A DNA stretch of 64,000 bases from Fibrobacteria bacterium AD312 (GCA_001462345.1 LIUM01000040.1:1-64000), one strand, 5' to 3'; positions 9,320 through 17,898 are shown, counted from the first letter of the stretch. Program-made: numbers and translations. Notes: generated by a model from the sequence alone, not told the origin.

Positions 9320-10207
9320 TTACGATTTCAAAGATAATAACTTTTCAACTTCTTTAATAATGCGATCGCGTTCTCCAGCCCAAGAAGGGCCTATTAATAA
9401 GTCATCTGGGCTCTCGCCGCTGAATCTTTCGATAGCAATTTCTTTGCCTAGGATTTTAATCATTTCGGCAACGGCTTCCGTGTACGCTTCAAAAGAGAGT
9501 AATTCAAATTCGGCGTCGGCGTAATCTTTTGCTAAAGCGGTTCCACAGACAATGTGGAGTGGATGTATTTTTACGGCAGCGATGGGTAGATTTTTAACTG
9601 CTTGTGCCGTAGCCTTAAAATCATCTAACGTTTCGTGAGGCAAACCCACTATTAAATGGGTGGTGACAATCAAGCCCGCTTTGTGTAATCGCTCCACAGC
9701 CTCTTTAAATTCGTTAAAAGTGTGCTTACGGTTAATCGCGACTAGCGTTTTATCATTAGAGGTCTGGAGCCCAACTTCTACAATAATCGGTTTCACTTGA
9801 TTCATCTCAGCAAGGAGCGCCACCGTTTCATCAGGTAAACAGTCTGGCCTTGTACCAATAGAGATTCCTGCAATATCTGGATGCATTAAAACGGGTGTAA
9901 ATATTTCTCTTAAGCGAGAAGCTGGGGCATACGTATTCGTATAAGGCTGAAAGTAAGCCAGAACCCCTGCTTTAGGGTACTTATTTTTTAGTGGAGGTAA
10001 GAATTTTTCTAATTGGGTTATAATATCTGTTTTCGCAAGATCCCATACAGGGCTAAACGATTTGTTATTGCAATAAGAACAGCCAGAAAAACTCTTCGTT
10101 CCATCTAAGTTAGGGCATGTCATCCCGCCATTTAAGGGCAGCTTTCTTATTTTAGGATAAGAAGGGAAGGTTTTGGCTAAAAAATCTCGGTATGGAGTAT
10201 ATTGCAT
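9320..10207 (-). CDS. Radical SAM protein, YhcC/TIGR01212 family
   Basis: 295 residues. N-terminal PYRDFLAKTFP and the cluster motif C31-x11-C43-x2-C46 (CPNLDG...GCSYC) place it in the YhcC-like radical SAM family, in which three cysteines bind a 4Fe-4S cluster that cleaves S-adenosylmethionine. Family motifs AYFQPYTNTYAP, SIGTRPDC and EVGLQTSND follow. Members have been linked to RNA modification, but the substrate of this one cannot be read from the sequence. It sits 24 bases upstream of argH on the same strand and is probably cotranscribed with it, without an obvious functional link. Confidence 0.85.
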   Translation of the reverse strand: MQYTPYRDFLAKTFPSYPKIRKLPLNGGMTCPNLDGTKSFSGCSYCNNKSFSPVWDLAKTDIITQLEKFLPPLKNKYPKAGVLAYFQPYTNTYAPASRLREIFTPVLMHPDIAGISIGTRPDCLPDETVALLAEMNQVKPIIVEVGLQTSNDKTLVAINRKHTFNEFKEAVERLHKAGLIVTTHLIVGLPHETLDDFKATAQAVKNLPIAAVKIHPLHIVCGTALAKDYADAEFELLSFEAYTEAVAEMIKILGKEIAIERFSGESPDDLLIGPSWAGERDRIIKEVEKLLSLKS

Positions 10208-10379
10208 AAAACAATAATAAAAAATGAATTTTTGATTGACTTTTAGAACACTTTAAAAAGGTGTTTTTTCTTCTTTTGATAGGTGCATTTTTTATGATAC
10301 CCAATTTTTAAAGTTATTTTTATGACATTATAATCTATAATGATTTGGCTCGCCCACTTAAAGCTAAGGGAAGAATGTT

Positions 10380-11564
10380 ATGAATGCTGATAGTACTCTC
10401 GCGATAGGTATACTTGTTGCTTCTATTGTGGTGATTTTTTCTTATTTGGTAGATATTTTTTCTCATCGTATCAGAATCCCTTCGGTATTGTTGCTGATGG
10501 CTTTTGGTATGGGGATCAAAGTATTTTTGGATGTCACGGGTATAGGCGCTCCAGATTTCACAAAGATGCTTCCATTTTTAGGGACAATCGGTTTGATTCT
10601 AATTGTGTTAGAAGCAGCCATGCATTTGCATTTAACAAGAGATGCCTTGGAAGTAATGTCTAAAGCGGCGATAGCGGCAGCCTCTCTTTTATTAGTGACG
10701 TCGGGCGTTATCACTGGTTTACTGCACTTGGTGAGTGGAGAAACTTTTCATTCTTGTCTTGTCAATGCAATTCCTTTTGCTGTGATTTCAAGTGCGATGG
10801 CAATTCCTAGCGCTCAAAATTTGTCACCAGAAAAAAAAGAGTTTGTGATTTATGAATCGACTTTTTCTGATATTTTAGGCATTCTATTTTTTACTCTAGC
10901 GTCAAATAATTTGGGCGGGGTAGATGATTGGGTTCTTGGCATTTCTAAGAGTGTTTTAATTACGATTCTTTTTTCTGCAATTTTTACTGTGGGCTTGGTT
11001 TGGCTTGTCACAAAACTTCGTAATCACGTGAAGTTCTTTTTGATTTTATTCTTGCTTCTTTTAGTGTATAGTGTCGCGAAGTTATTCCATTTACCCGCTT
11101 TATTGTTAGTGTTCTTATTTGGCCTTGCCTTAAACAATACCTTCTTATTAAATCGCTGGAAATGGTTAAGTGAAAAAATTGATTTAGAAAAAGTACAAGA
11201 AGATCTTAAATACATGCAGGTTTCTGCTACGGAATCCACATTTCTTATACGCACGTTCTTTTTTGTGATTTTTGGATACTCTTTACAGTGGGCTTTGATA
11301 TTAAAGTTAGATGTCATTTTATTATCATTAGCAGTGGCTGCTATTATTTTTGGGCTTCGGTTTGGTTTTTTCAAGCTACTTGCTAAAAAGCATCTATTCC
11401 CTGAATTTTTAATTGCTCCAAGAGGATTGATTACGGTTCTTTTATTTTACTCGATTCCCCAAGACTTGCAGATTGGATCTGTGAATTTGGGCTCTGTATT
11501 TTTAGTTGTTGTAGTTACGGCGATTACAATGGCTGCAGGTACTTGGAAAAAACGTCAAAGCTGA
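10380..11564 (+). CDS. Sodium/proton antiporter-like membrane protein (CPA family)
   Basis: 394 residues with about twelve hydrophobic segments, typical of the membrane part of CPA-type cation:proton antiporters. The N-terminal SHRIRIPSVLLLMAFGMGIK and the later IPSAQNLSPEKKEFVIYESTFSDILGIL match the family pattern in which acidic residues in the middle helices carry the ion. There is no cytoplasmic RCK/TrkA domain, unlike the antiporter at 42602. GGAAG precedes the ATG. The xylanase gene starts 7 bases after its stop codon, so the two are likely on one transcript. The ion is not determinable from sequence alone. Confidence 0.8.
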   Translation: MNADSTLAIGILVASIVVIFSYLVDIFSHRIRIPSVLLLMAFGMGIKVFLDVTGIGAPDFTKMLPFLGTIGLILIVLEAAMHLHLTRDALEVMSKAAIAAASLLLVTSGVITGLLHLVSGETFHSCLVNAIPFAVISSAMAIPSAQNLSPEKKEFVIYESTFSDILGILFFTLASNNLGGVDDWVLGISKSVLITILFSAIFTVGLVWLVTKLRNHVKFFLILFLLLLVYSVAKLFHLPALLLVFLFGLALNNTFLLNRWKWLSEKIDLEKVQEDLKYMQVSATESTFLIRTFFFVIFGYSLQWALILKLDVILLSLAVAAIIFGLRFGFFKLLAKKHLFPEFLIAPRGLITVLLFYSIPQDLQIGSVNLGSVFLVVVVTAITMAAGTWKKRQS

Positions 11565-11571
11565 GGTCACT

Positions 11572-13230
11572 ATGTTAAAAAAATACCTAACTCTATTTGT
11601 TTTAGGTTTATGTTCTTTTTCTACGGCTCAAAATATCATGAGCAATGGAAATATGGAATATGGCGATGGGGGTTGGTATCTCTGGAATAAACCAGAAGGA
11701 CCAGCTAAAGTGGAATTCAAAATTGCAGAGCCTAAAATAGGTGTTGATGGTTCTCAGGGTGCAGTAGTCGTCATTAAAGAACCTCCTCATATTTGGTGGG
11801 GCTTACAAATTCAACCTCCAAAATTTCTTACCGATTCAGCTTACTATACTCTTTCCTTTAAGGCAAAGGGTGATATCTTAGTCATTGCCATCGTTCAAGG
11901 CGGGCCTCCCGATTATCGTCAGAAAGAAAGTTCTGTGATTCAATTGACTAAAGATTGGAAAACGTATACGATGACTTTCCTTGCAGATCAAAAAGGCTAT
12001 GGCTTAAATAACGTGAGCTTCCTGATTGGTCATCAAAAGGGAACTCTCTGGCTTGACGATGTTGAAGTGAAATTAGCGGAAGGTGCTGCTGATACAACTT
12101 GGTATCTTTCTGCAGAAGCTAGAATTGATAGTATTCGTAAAGTGGATTTTTCTGTACCTGCAAAGCCAGGAGAAAAAGTCTCTGTAGAATTGCTACGTCA
12201 TGAATTCCCATTTGGTACAGCTTTAGCTCTTTATGATACTAAAGACAGCGTTGAAAAATGGTATCGTAGTACAGCGGCTAAATATTTCTGGCACGGTGTT
12301 ACAGAGAACCAGTTTAAGTGGCCAGAATACGAGCCCAAAAAAGGAAAATTACGCAAAGACGAATTAAACGAGTACTTTAAGTTTGCTAAAGAAAACGGTT
12401 GGGATCTACGTGGCCACGCTTTAGTGTGGGCTATTCAAGGTTACAATTATGACAAGCACTTCTCTAATAAGGGAAGTTGCAAAGAGATTGCCGAGAACAT
12501 TAAAAAACGAATTGATCGTGACTTAAAAGAATATAAGGGAAAATTTGTGGATTATGATGTTTGGAACGAACCATTTCATGAACGATTCCTTTTTGACAAG
12601 TGTGGTTGGGGTTTGATGGATAGTGCTTTTGTTTGGGCTCACCGGGCCGATCCAACGGCCGTTCTTTACATTAATGAGTATAACGTGGTCTCTGCAGGAG
12701 AAACAGACTTTTATTATGATTTAATCAAAAGAATGTTAGATAAGAAAATCCCTGTTCAGGGAATCGGTGTGCAATGCCATTATCAAGCACGTCCAGTTTC
12801 TCCTGGTTTATTTAAAGAAAGAATTGATAAGCTTGCTACTTTTGGTTTGCCAATTAAAGTCACCGAATTTGATATTGGCACCTTTGATCAAGGCTTACAT
12901 GTATCAGAACAAAAGCAAGCCGAAGAATTTGAAAAGTTTATTCGTAGTGCCTATAGCCATCCAGCGATTAGTGGTATTTTGTTGTGGGGTTTCTGGGATA
13001 ATCGTCATTGGCTAAAAAATGGAGGCATTATTGCTTCAGATGGCCGTGCTAAACCAGCAGCAAAAACTGTTTATGATTTATGGCATAAGACATGGACAAC
13101 TCGTTCGACTGTAGTTGCGGACTCTTCTGGCAAGGCTAATTTTAGAGGCTTCCCAGGCAAGTATCAAGTGACTATCGGGAAACAAAAGAAAACCTTAGAC
13201 GTGAAGTCTCAAGTGAAGTTTCGGAAATAA
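11572..13230 (+). CDS. GH10 endo-beta-1,4-xylanase with N-terminal carbohydrate-binding domain
   Basis: 552 residues. Signal peptide at 1-19 (FVLGLCSFSTA). Residues about 22-168 form a CBM4/9-type sandwich (NGNMEYGDGGW, WLDDVEV). The GH10 barrel follows at about 200-505: ENQFKWPEYEPKKG, RGHALVW, acid/base Glu333 in WNEPFHE, nucleophile Glu432 in KVTEFDI, and LLWGFWD. A short C-terminal strand domain (GKANFRGFPGKYQVTI) is typical of this GH10 branch. It hydrolyses xylan outside the cell. The second histidine of the usual GHxLVWH motif is alanine here (Ala287). GAGGT precedes the ATG. The gene is sandwiched between an antiporter and a SUI1 gene with gaps of 7 and 2 bases. Confidence 0.95.
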   Translation: MLKKYLTLFVLGLCSFSTAQNIMSNGNMEYGDGGWYLWNKPEGPAKVEFKIAEPKIGVDGSQGAVVVIKEPPHIWWGLQIQPPKFLTDSAYYTLSFKAKGDILVIAIVQGGPPDYRQKESSVIQLTKDWKTYTMTFLADQKGYGLNNVSFLIGHQKGTLWLDDVEVKLAEGAADTTWYLSAEARIDSIRKVDFSVPAKPGEKVSVELLRHEFPFGTALALYDTKDSVEKWYRSTAAKYFWHGVTENQFKWPEYEPKKGKLRKDELNEYFKFAKENGWDLRGHALVWAIQGYNYDKHFSNKGSCKEIAENIKKRIDRDLKEYKGKFVDYDVWNEPFHERFLFDKCGWGLMDSAFVWAHRADPTAVLYINEYNVVSAGETDFYYDLIKRMLDKKIPVQGIGVQCHYQARPVSPGLFKERIDKLATFGLPIKVTEFDIGTFDQGLHVSEQKQAEEFEKFIRSAYSHPAISGILLWGFWDNRHWLKNGGIIASDGRAKPAAKTVYDLWHKTWTTRSTVVADSSGKANFRGFPGKYQVTIGKQKKTLDVKSQVKFRK

Positions 13231-13232
13231 GT

Positions 13233-13553
13233 ATGGATGAGCGTTCCACAATCGTCTATTCTACAGAAACGGGCCGAATCAAAGAAAAGAAAGAGCCTGA
13301 ACGTGCTCCAGAAGGAGATGGGATTGTTAGAATCTCATTAAAGCGTTTAGGTGGAAGCAAAGCCGTGAGTGTTGTTACAGGGCTTGCTTTAGAAACGAAA
13401 GACTTAAAAGAGGTTTGTCGCTTACTAAAGCAGAAATGTGGCGTTGGTGGAACTGTAAAAGATTTCACCATTGAAATTCAAGGCGACAAGCGCGCTATAA
13501 TTCAGACGGAGTTAGAGAAAAAGGGCTATCGCGTCAAGCTAGCCGGAGGATAA
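13233..13553 (+). CDS. SUI1/YciH family translation factor (eIF1-like)
   Basis: 106 residues; the C-terminal two thirds are a SUI1 fold (LKRLGGSKAVSVVTG, CGVGGTVKDFTIEIQGD, LEKKGYRVKLAGG), the bacterial counterpart of eukaryotic eIF1, thought to influence start-codon selection. Length and motif order fit YciH. It starts 2 bases after the xylanase stop codon, so it is probably translated from the same message, and a strong terminator follows immediately. Confidence 0.9.
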   Translation: MDERSTIVYSTETGRIKEKKEPERAPEGDGIVRISLKRLGGSKAVSVVTGLALETKDLKEVCRLLKQKCGVGGTVKDFTIEIQGDKRAIIQTELEKKGYRVKLAGG

Positions 13554-13582
13554 AAAAAATCCCGACTTTCATCGGGATTTTC
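13552..13582. terminator. Bidirectional terminator after SUI1 and tRNA-Asn 1
   Basis: Seven-base stem ATCCCGA/TCGGGAT around a six-base loop, flanked by A-tract and T-tract, so it can stop both the plus-strand SUI1 operon and the minus-strand tRNA. An identical copy lies at 14021. Confidence 0.85.
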
Positions 13583-13583
13583 G

Positions 13584-13656
13584 CTGCCTCACCTGGACTC
13601 GAACCAGGGACAATTCGATTAACAGTCGAAGGCTCTACCAACTGAGCTATGAGGCA
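13584..13656 (-). tRNA. tRNA-Asn (GTT), copy 1
   Basis: 73 bases including discriminator G. Perfect acceptor stem TGCCTCA/TGAGGCA, D arm GCTC/GAGC, anticodon stem TTCGA/TCGAA with loop CTGTTAA giving anticodon GTT, T arm CCTGG/CCAGG with TTCGAGT. The CCA end is not encoded. Identical to the copy at 14055. Confidence 0.97.
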
Positions 13657-13669
13657 TCAACTTGGGCTA

Positions 13670-13697
13670 AATATACATTCGCATTTATAAAATGTAA
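13670..13697 (-). promoter_or_regulatory. Likely promoter of tRNA-Asn copy 1
   Basis: Reading on the minus strand: TTACAT, 16-base spacer, TATATT, ending 14 bases before the tRNA. It is weaker in the -35 box than the promoter of copy 2. Confidence 0.45.
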
Positions 13698-13888
13698 AGA
13701 AGAATCTATTCAAAAAAAGACTTGATTAAGGGGTGTTTTTGTGGCGTTAAAGGCGTGTTTTATAAAACGATAAAGCACCAAAAAATCATTTTATCCGTTC
13801 ACTTCGAATCAATCATTGTAAACAAGATCTTTGGACTTTGGATTCATGGGTTTTAAGTGAAAAGAATATCGCTTAAGAAGCAATAAAG

Positions 13889-14020
13889 AACGTGGCACAA
13901 ATTTCGCGCAAACCGTGGTGCGAATGTCGCGCGAACGTGGCACAAATGTCGCGCAAACCGTGGTGCGAAAATGACGAGAATATGGCGCGAACTTGGCGCA
14001 AATGTCGCGCGAACGTGGCA
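13889..14020. repeat. 22/23-nt tandem repeat array between tRNA-Asn genes
   Basis: Alternating units of 22 and 23 bases: type A around CGTGGCACAAATGTCGCGC and type B around CGTGGTGCGAATGTCGCGC. Units at 13889, 13911, 13934 and 13956 give a 45-base higher-order period, followed by a partial unit at 13979, another at 13990 and a partial at 14012. The array is GC-rich in AT-rich surroundings and contains many GCGC palindromes. Minus-strand frames across it encode repetitive arginine-rich peptides that look spurious. Confidence 0.85.
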
Positions 14021-14052
14021 TAAAAAAAATCCCGACTTTCATCGGGATTTTT
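14021..14052. terminator. Terminator of tRNA-Asn copy 2
   Basis: Exact copy of the hairpin at 13552 with its A- and T-tracts, abutting the repeat array. Confidence 0.8.
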
Positions 14053-14054
14053 CG

Positions 14055-14127
14055 CTGCCTCACCTGGACTCGAACCAGGGACAATTCGATTAACAGTCGA
14101 AGGCTCTACCAACTGAGCTATGAGGCA
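14055..14127 (-). tRNA. tRNA-Asn (GTT), copy 2
   Basis: Same 73 bases as the copy at 13584: anticodon loop CTGTTAA, discriminator G, no encoded CCA. The shared stretch with copy 1 runs from the terminator through the tRNA (about 106 bases), so the duplicated unit is terminator plus tRNA. Confidence 0.97.
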
Positions 14128-14143
14128 TTAATCGATGCGCACA

Positions 14144-14171
14144 AATATAGTAAGCAATAAAACACTGTCAA
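14144..14171 (-). promoter_or_regulatory. Promoter of tRNA-Asn copy 2
   Basis: On the minus strand TTGACA (14171-14166), 16-base spacer, TATATT (14149-14144), ending 17 bases before the tRNA; a near-consensus sigma-70-type promoter. Confidence 0.7.
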
Positions 14172-14176
14172 GGATT

Positions 14177-15178
14177 TTATTGATTTTTTTGCATTAAAGC
14201 GTCTTTTTCGCGATCTTTTGCTTTTTCTCGAGCGGTTTTGCCAATAATATTCATGTTTTTAAAGGGAAAAATTTTCACTTTCTCGCCTTTTTCGTTATAC
14301 ATGGCAATTCCTTTTTCTTGAATCGCTTGAGATAAGATGTTCACTTTTTTAATCAACTCGTTAATCTTCTCTATTTTTTCAGTCGAAGATAAAAGTTTAT
14401 CAATAGAAGGGTTGTTTTCTATGCTTAAAATAAAGTCATTGGCCCCCGAAGATGCTTTTGAAACTTTAGAGAGGGCTTGGTTTGCTTCTTCGATTTTAGT
14501 GGAGGTGGTTTTCTGTATGGTGTCTAGAAGAGTCTTGGCGTTGTCTGCTGTTTGAATAATCTGCTGAGAGGCATCGGTCGTTTGAACAAGAAGACCATTG
14601 ACCTGTGAATTCACTTGTTCGCTTAGTTTTTCAAGAGAAGAAATGAGATTGTCCATTTGTTCCATTTTCGTCTCAAACATTTTTGGAACAGACGGTGTTA
14701 CGGAGTCGCCGTGGATCAATAGAAGAGCGATATCTCGGATAATATCCATTTGAGTTTGAAAGTTTTCTATTAATCGGAGCGCTTCGGCAATTCCTGGTTG
14801 AAATTCGCCTTCAAAGACATAGTCTTTAGGGACTACTTCGCCTGTTTTAGAACGAATGATTTCAATGCGTCTTTGGCCCATTAGAGCGTAATTGGAGTTG
14901 ATAATACGAGTCCCTTTACGTAAAACAACGGGCTCATCAAACTTTAACTGAAGCCTTGCTTTATCTCCAAGCCATTTTATAGAACCAATTTGCCCGACTT
15001 TATAACCATCAATCGTTACGGCATCTTGAGGTTGGATAGAGCCCAACTCCTTAAAATCCACTTCGATTTCATAAATGTTTATCTGATGGGCATTATACAT
15101 CTCAAGCGTAACTACGCCTAACAACAAGATTATGGCGAAAAAAGAGAAGTAGCCGAGGGCTTTATCAGAAATCTTCAT
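14177..15178 (-). CDS. MCE/MlaD-family lipid-transport substrate-binding protein
   Basis: 333 residues from ATG 15178. A longer frame upstream would overlap the argG start, and the membrane segment typical of the family begins right after MKISDKALGYF, so this start is preferred. Residues about 8-25 form a membrane anchor; about 35-115 is the MCE domain (DFKELGSIQPQDAVTIDGYKVG, ALMGQRRIEI); the rest is predicted long helix with coiled-coil character (SSLEKLSEQVNSQ, NQALSKVSKASSG). MCE proteins bind phospholipids between the inner and outer membranes as part of an ABC transporter; the ATPase and permease genes are not in this window. Divergent from argG. Confidence 0.88.
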   Translation of the reverse strand: MKISDKALGYFSFFAIILLLGVVTLEMYNAHQINIYEIEVDFKELGSIQPQDAVTIDGYKVGQIGSIKWLGDKARLQLKFDEPVVLRKGTRIINSNYALMGQRRIEIIRSKTGEVVPKDYVFEGEFQPGIAEALRLIENFQTQMDIIRDIALLLIHGDSVTPSVPKMFETKMEQMDNLISSLEKLSEQVNSQVNGLLVQTTDASQQIIQTADNAKTLLDTIQKTTSTKIEEANQALSKVSKASSGANDFILSIENNPSIDKLLSSTEKIEKINELIKKVNILSQAIQEKGIAMYNEKGEKVKIFPFKNMNIIGKTAREKAKDREKDALMQKNQ

Positions 15179-15308
15179 GGAATCTTTAATATAATAAATG
15201 TCAAGCGTAAATAGATTGTTTATGCTAAAAACACCGCTTCTTGAGGCTGTCATTACCTTTAGAAAATAACTATATTTTGCCGTATAGAAATTCATCAAAG
15301 GATTATTT

Positions 15309-16586
15309 ATGGCAAAAGCTTCCAAAAAAACAGCTAAAATTTCATCAAAAAAAGTGGTTCTCGCTTATAGCGGCGGGTTAGATACTTCCGTTATTATTCC
15401 TTGGCTTAAAGAAAATTATGATTGTGAAGTCATTGCTTTTGCCGCTGATTTAGGGCAAGGAGATTGTGATGCAGAAGCTTTGAAGAAAAAGGCAATTGCT
15501 ACAGGTGCTTCTAAGTGCTACGTCCTTGATTTACGCAAAGAATTTTTAGAAGATTACGTTTGGCCTACTGTTCGTGCTGGCGCTAAATACGAAAGCACCT
15601 ATTTGTTAGGTACCTCTTTTGCACGTCCTTTGATTGCAAAATACCAGGTTAAAATTGCAGAAGCCGAAGGTGCTTACGCTGTCTCTCATGGCGCTACTGG
15701 TAAGGGTAACGACCAAGTTCGTTTCGAATTAACTTATGCCGCATTAAATCCTTCATTAGTGATTATTGCTCCATGGAAAGACCCAAAGTGGAATATCCAT
15801 AGCCGTGAAGATGCAATTGACTATGCTGAAGCTCGTAAGATTCCATTAAACGGCATCAGCAAAAAGAAAATTTATTCTGAAGATGGTAACCTTTGGCACC
15901 TTTCTCACGAAGGTGGCATTTTAGAAGAACCAGACAAAGAACATAAATATGACATGCTCAAGTTGTCTAATACTTTTGAAAAAGCGCCAGCTAAACCTGG
16001 TTATGTGACTATTGGCTTTGAAAAAGGAACTCCAGTTTCTATTGACGGCAAAAAGATGGACGCTGTTTCTTTACTCACGTATTTGAATAAGATTGGTGGT
16101 GAACACGCTTGTGGCCTTTTAGATATTGTTGAAAATCGTTTAGTTGGCTTAAAGAGTCGCGGCGTATACGAAACTCCAGGTGGCTCGCTTTTATACAAAG
16201 CCCATGAATGCTTAGAACAATTAGTATTAGATAAAGAGACTTTGTTTGAAAAGCAAAAGCTTTCTATGACCTACGCGAACCTCGTGTACAACGGTCAATG
16301 GTTTACTCCTCTACGTCAAGCTTTAGATGCTTTCGTCAATGAAACTCAGAAATTAGTTACAGGTGAAGTAACATTAAAGCTTTATAAAGGCAACATTATT
16401 CCTGCTGGAATGAAGAGCCCTTATAGTCTTTATGATATGGATCTTGGTGGTTTCTCTGATGTAGAAATGTACGACCAAAAAGATGCCACTGGCTTTATTC
16501 GCTGCTTCGGTTTGCCAATGAAAACGAGAGCGTTATTGCTTGGCAAAAAGACAAACGTAGACTTTGGAAAAATCCAAAAGTTTTAG
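15309..16586 (+). CDS. argG: Argininosuccinate synthase
   Basis: 425 residues. Joins citrulline and aspartate using ATP, the step before argH. The PP-loop AYSGGLDTS lies at about residues 19-27 and further family motifs are [32 protein letters not shown] and [10 protein letters not shown]. It has a short lysine/serine-rich N-terminal extension of about 13 residues before [16 protein letters not shown] stands 6 bases before the ATG. A hairpin terminator follows at 16614. Confidence 0.97.
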   Translation: MAKASKKTAKISSKKVVLAYSGGLDTSVIIPWLKENYDCEVIAFAADLGQGDCDAEALKKKAIATGASKCYVLDLRKEFLEDYVWPTVRAGAKYESTYLLGTSFARPLIAKYQVKIAEAEGAYAVSHGATGKGNDQVRFELTYAALNPSLVIIAPWKDPKWNIHSREDAIDYAEARKIPLNGISKKKIYSEDGNLWHLSHEGGILEEPDKEHKYDMLKLSNTFEKAPAKPGYVTIGFEKGTPVSIDGKKMDAVSLLTYLNKIGGEHACGLLDIVENRLVGLKSRGVYETPGGSLLYKAHECLEQLVLDKETLFEKQKLSMTYANLVYNGQWFTPLRQALDAFVNETQKLVTGEVTLKLYKGNIIPAGMKSPYSLYDMDLGGFSDVEMYDQKDATGFIRCFGLPMKTRALLLGKKTNVDFGKIQKF

Positions 16587-16613
16587 TCTTTTTTATAGGT
16601 GACATTAAAATGG

Positions 16614-16662
16614 CACGTAGGTCTTGTAGTACACTTCGGTGTCGCAGACTACGTGTTTTTTT
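16614..16662 (+). terminator. Terminator of argG
   Basis: Long hairpin: CACGTAGGTCT pairs with AGACTACGTG, with an inner ACAC/GTGT stem around a TTCG loop, followed by eight T. Confidence 0.8.
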
Positions 16663-16705
16663 TGTATGTATAATTGAAATATGAATGGAACGAACTTTGC
16701 TTCGA

Positions 16706-16767
16706 ACGTAGAGGGTACGCTTTTCTCGTTTTTGTCCATGAAATGCTACGTAGAGGGTACGCTTTTC
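16706..16767. repeat. Direct repeat downstream of argG
   Basis: The 20-base stretch beginning ACGTAGAGGGTACG occurs at 16706-16725 and again at 16748-16767, 42 bases apart. The ACGTAG core also matches the stem of the argG terminator. No gene is visible in this 240-base gap. Confidence 0.7.
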
Positions 16768-16824
16768 GCACTCTTCAAAATGGGCACTTGATTCTAATGT
16801 TTGAAATAAAGGAGTGACGTTTTT

Positions 16825-17898
16825 TTAATACCCGCTGTCGATAACCGCTGAACCAAGAACAATATCATTATTATACAAAGTAACGGTTTGTCCTGGAGTG
16901 ACTGATAATTGAGGCGTATCAAAAACAACGTGTAGTTTTTCTTCTGGTTCAATACTAAATGTCGCGGGGACTGCTTTATGCCCGTGACGAATTTTGACAG
17001 TCGCTTGACCTTCGGTAACGTGGTCTTCTAGAGCTAAGCGATTCAAATTGGTACCAATTAAATGCTTGGAAAAAAGCTCATCATGAGTGCCTAAAACCAC
17101 CTCGTTTTTTACTGGGTCTAAACGAGTGACAAAGAGAGGCTCCTTGAGCCCGCCTATCCCTAGGCCTTTCCGTTGCCCAATGGTATAATAGATAATTCCT
17201 TGATGCGATCCTAAAACATGGCCTTCTTTATCCACAAAAGATCCAGGGCGAATGTCTTCTGGATTAAAGAGCAGAGAATAGTCTCCGCATTGAATAAAAT
17301 CTTGACTTTCATTTTTATAAAAAAGTTCTTCAAATCCATTATCTAAAGCGAGTTTCTTAACATCTTCTTTTTTCCAATTGCCTAAAGGGAAGAGTACCTT
17401 TTTCAGCTGTTCTTTTTTTAAGCGAGAGAGAAAATAAGTTTGATCTTTTGTTTGGTCGACGGCTGTTCTTAAGTGATGCCCCTCTTCGGAGAACCTTGCA
17501 TAATGGCCTGTGGCAAAGTAATCGAAATCAATTCCCATTTCTTTAGCGCTACTTAATAAAAAGCCAAATTTCATTAGCTCGTTGCATTTAACACAAGGGT
17601 TTGGAGTCCGACCTGCTTTGTATTCGTCGCGAAAATAATCAATTACAGATTGTTTGTATTGTTTGGCTAGAGGAATAATCAAATGACGAATCCCAAGCTT
17701 TTCGGCCGTCTTTTGCGTGACGGCGAGTGTTTTTGATTCTTCTGGCCCAAAACAACCTTTGCTTCCATTCAAGGGAATATTAAAAGAAGGGTCCCACAAG
17801 CTCATTGTAATACCAACTACATCGTGGCCTTGTTGCTTCAAAAGTAACGCCACCATTGTAGAATCTACACCACCACTAAAACCGACTGCTATTTTCAT
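16825..17898 (-). CDS. mnmA: tRNA-specific 2-thiouridylase
   Basis: 357 residues from ATG 17898 (a TTG eight codons upstream is possible, but MKIAVGFSGGVDS is the standard beginning). Puts sulfur on uridine 34 of tRNAs for Lys, Glu and Gln. Visible motifs: PP-loop GFSGGVDST; the first catalytic cysteine in PNPCVKCNELMKFG; the second in ESQDFIQC; the YYTIGQRKGLGIGG segment and a C-terminal beta-barrel with VKIRHGHKAVPA. Length fits. It is divergent from the chorismate mutase gene with only 54 bases between start codons. Confidence 0.95.
   Translation of the reverse strand: MKIAVGFSGGVDSTMVALLLKQQGHDVVGITMSLWDPSFNIPLNGSKGCFGPEESKTLAVTQKTAEKLGIRHLIIPLAKQYKQSVIDYFRDEYKAGRTPNPCVKCNELMKFGFLLSSAKEMGIDFDYFATGHYARFSEEGHHLRTAVDQTKDQTYFLSRLKKEQLKKVLFPLGNWKKEDVKKLALDNGFEELFYKNESQDFIQCGDYSLLFNPEDIRPGSFVDKEGHVLGSHQGIIYYTIGQRKGLGIGGLKEPLFVTRLDPVKNEVVLGTHDELFSKHLIGTNLNRLALEDHVTEGQATVKIRHGHKAVPATFSIEPEEKLHVVFDTPQLSVTPGQTVTLYNNDIVLGSAVIDSGY

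Noticed and set aside
11024-11374. 116-codon minus-strand frame
   Set aside because: Antisense to membrane helices of the antiporter; low-complexity Lys/Asn-rich product with no start signal.
13889-14020. CRISPR array
   Set aside because: Units are contiguous with no unique spacers and alternate between two variants; no cas gene is nearby.
13809-14112. Two overlapping minus-strand frames of 91 and 79 codons
   Set aside because: They run through a tRNA gene and the 22/23-nt repeat array; the peptides are only the translated repeat (RDIRTTVCA-type) and have no family resemblance.
13552-14127. Integrated element between the two tRNA-Asn copies, with the tRNAs as attachment sites
   Set aside because: The duplicated stretch includes a terminator and a whole tRNA, and the interval holds no integrase or other gene, so a plain duplication is simpler.
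15179-15325. N-terminal extension of the MCE protein
   Set aside because: It would overlap the argG start, and the membrane anchor that normally begins the protein follows ATG 15178.
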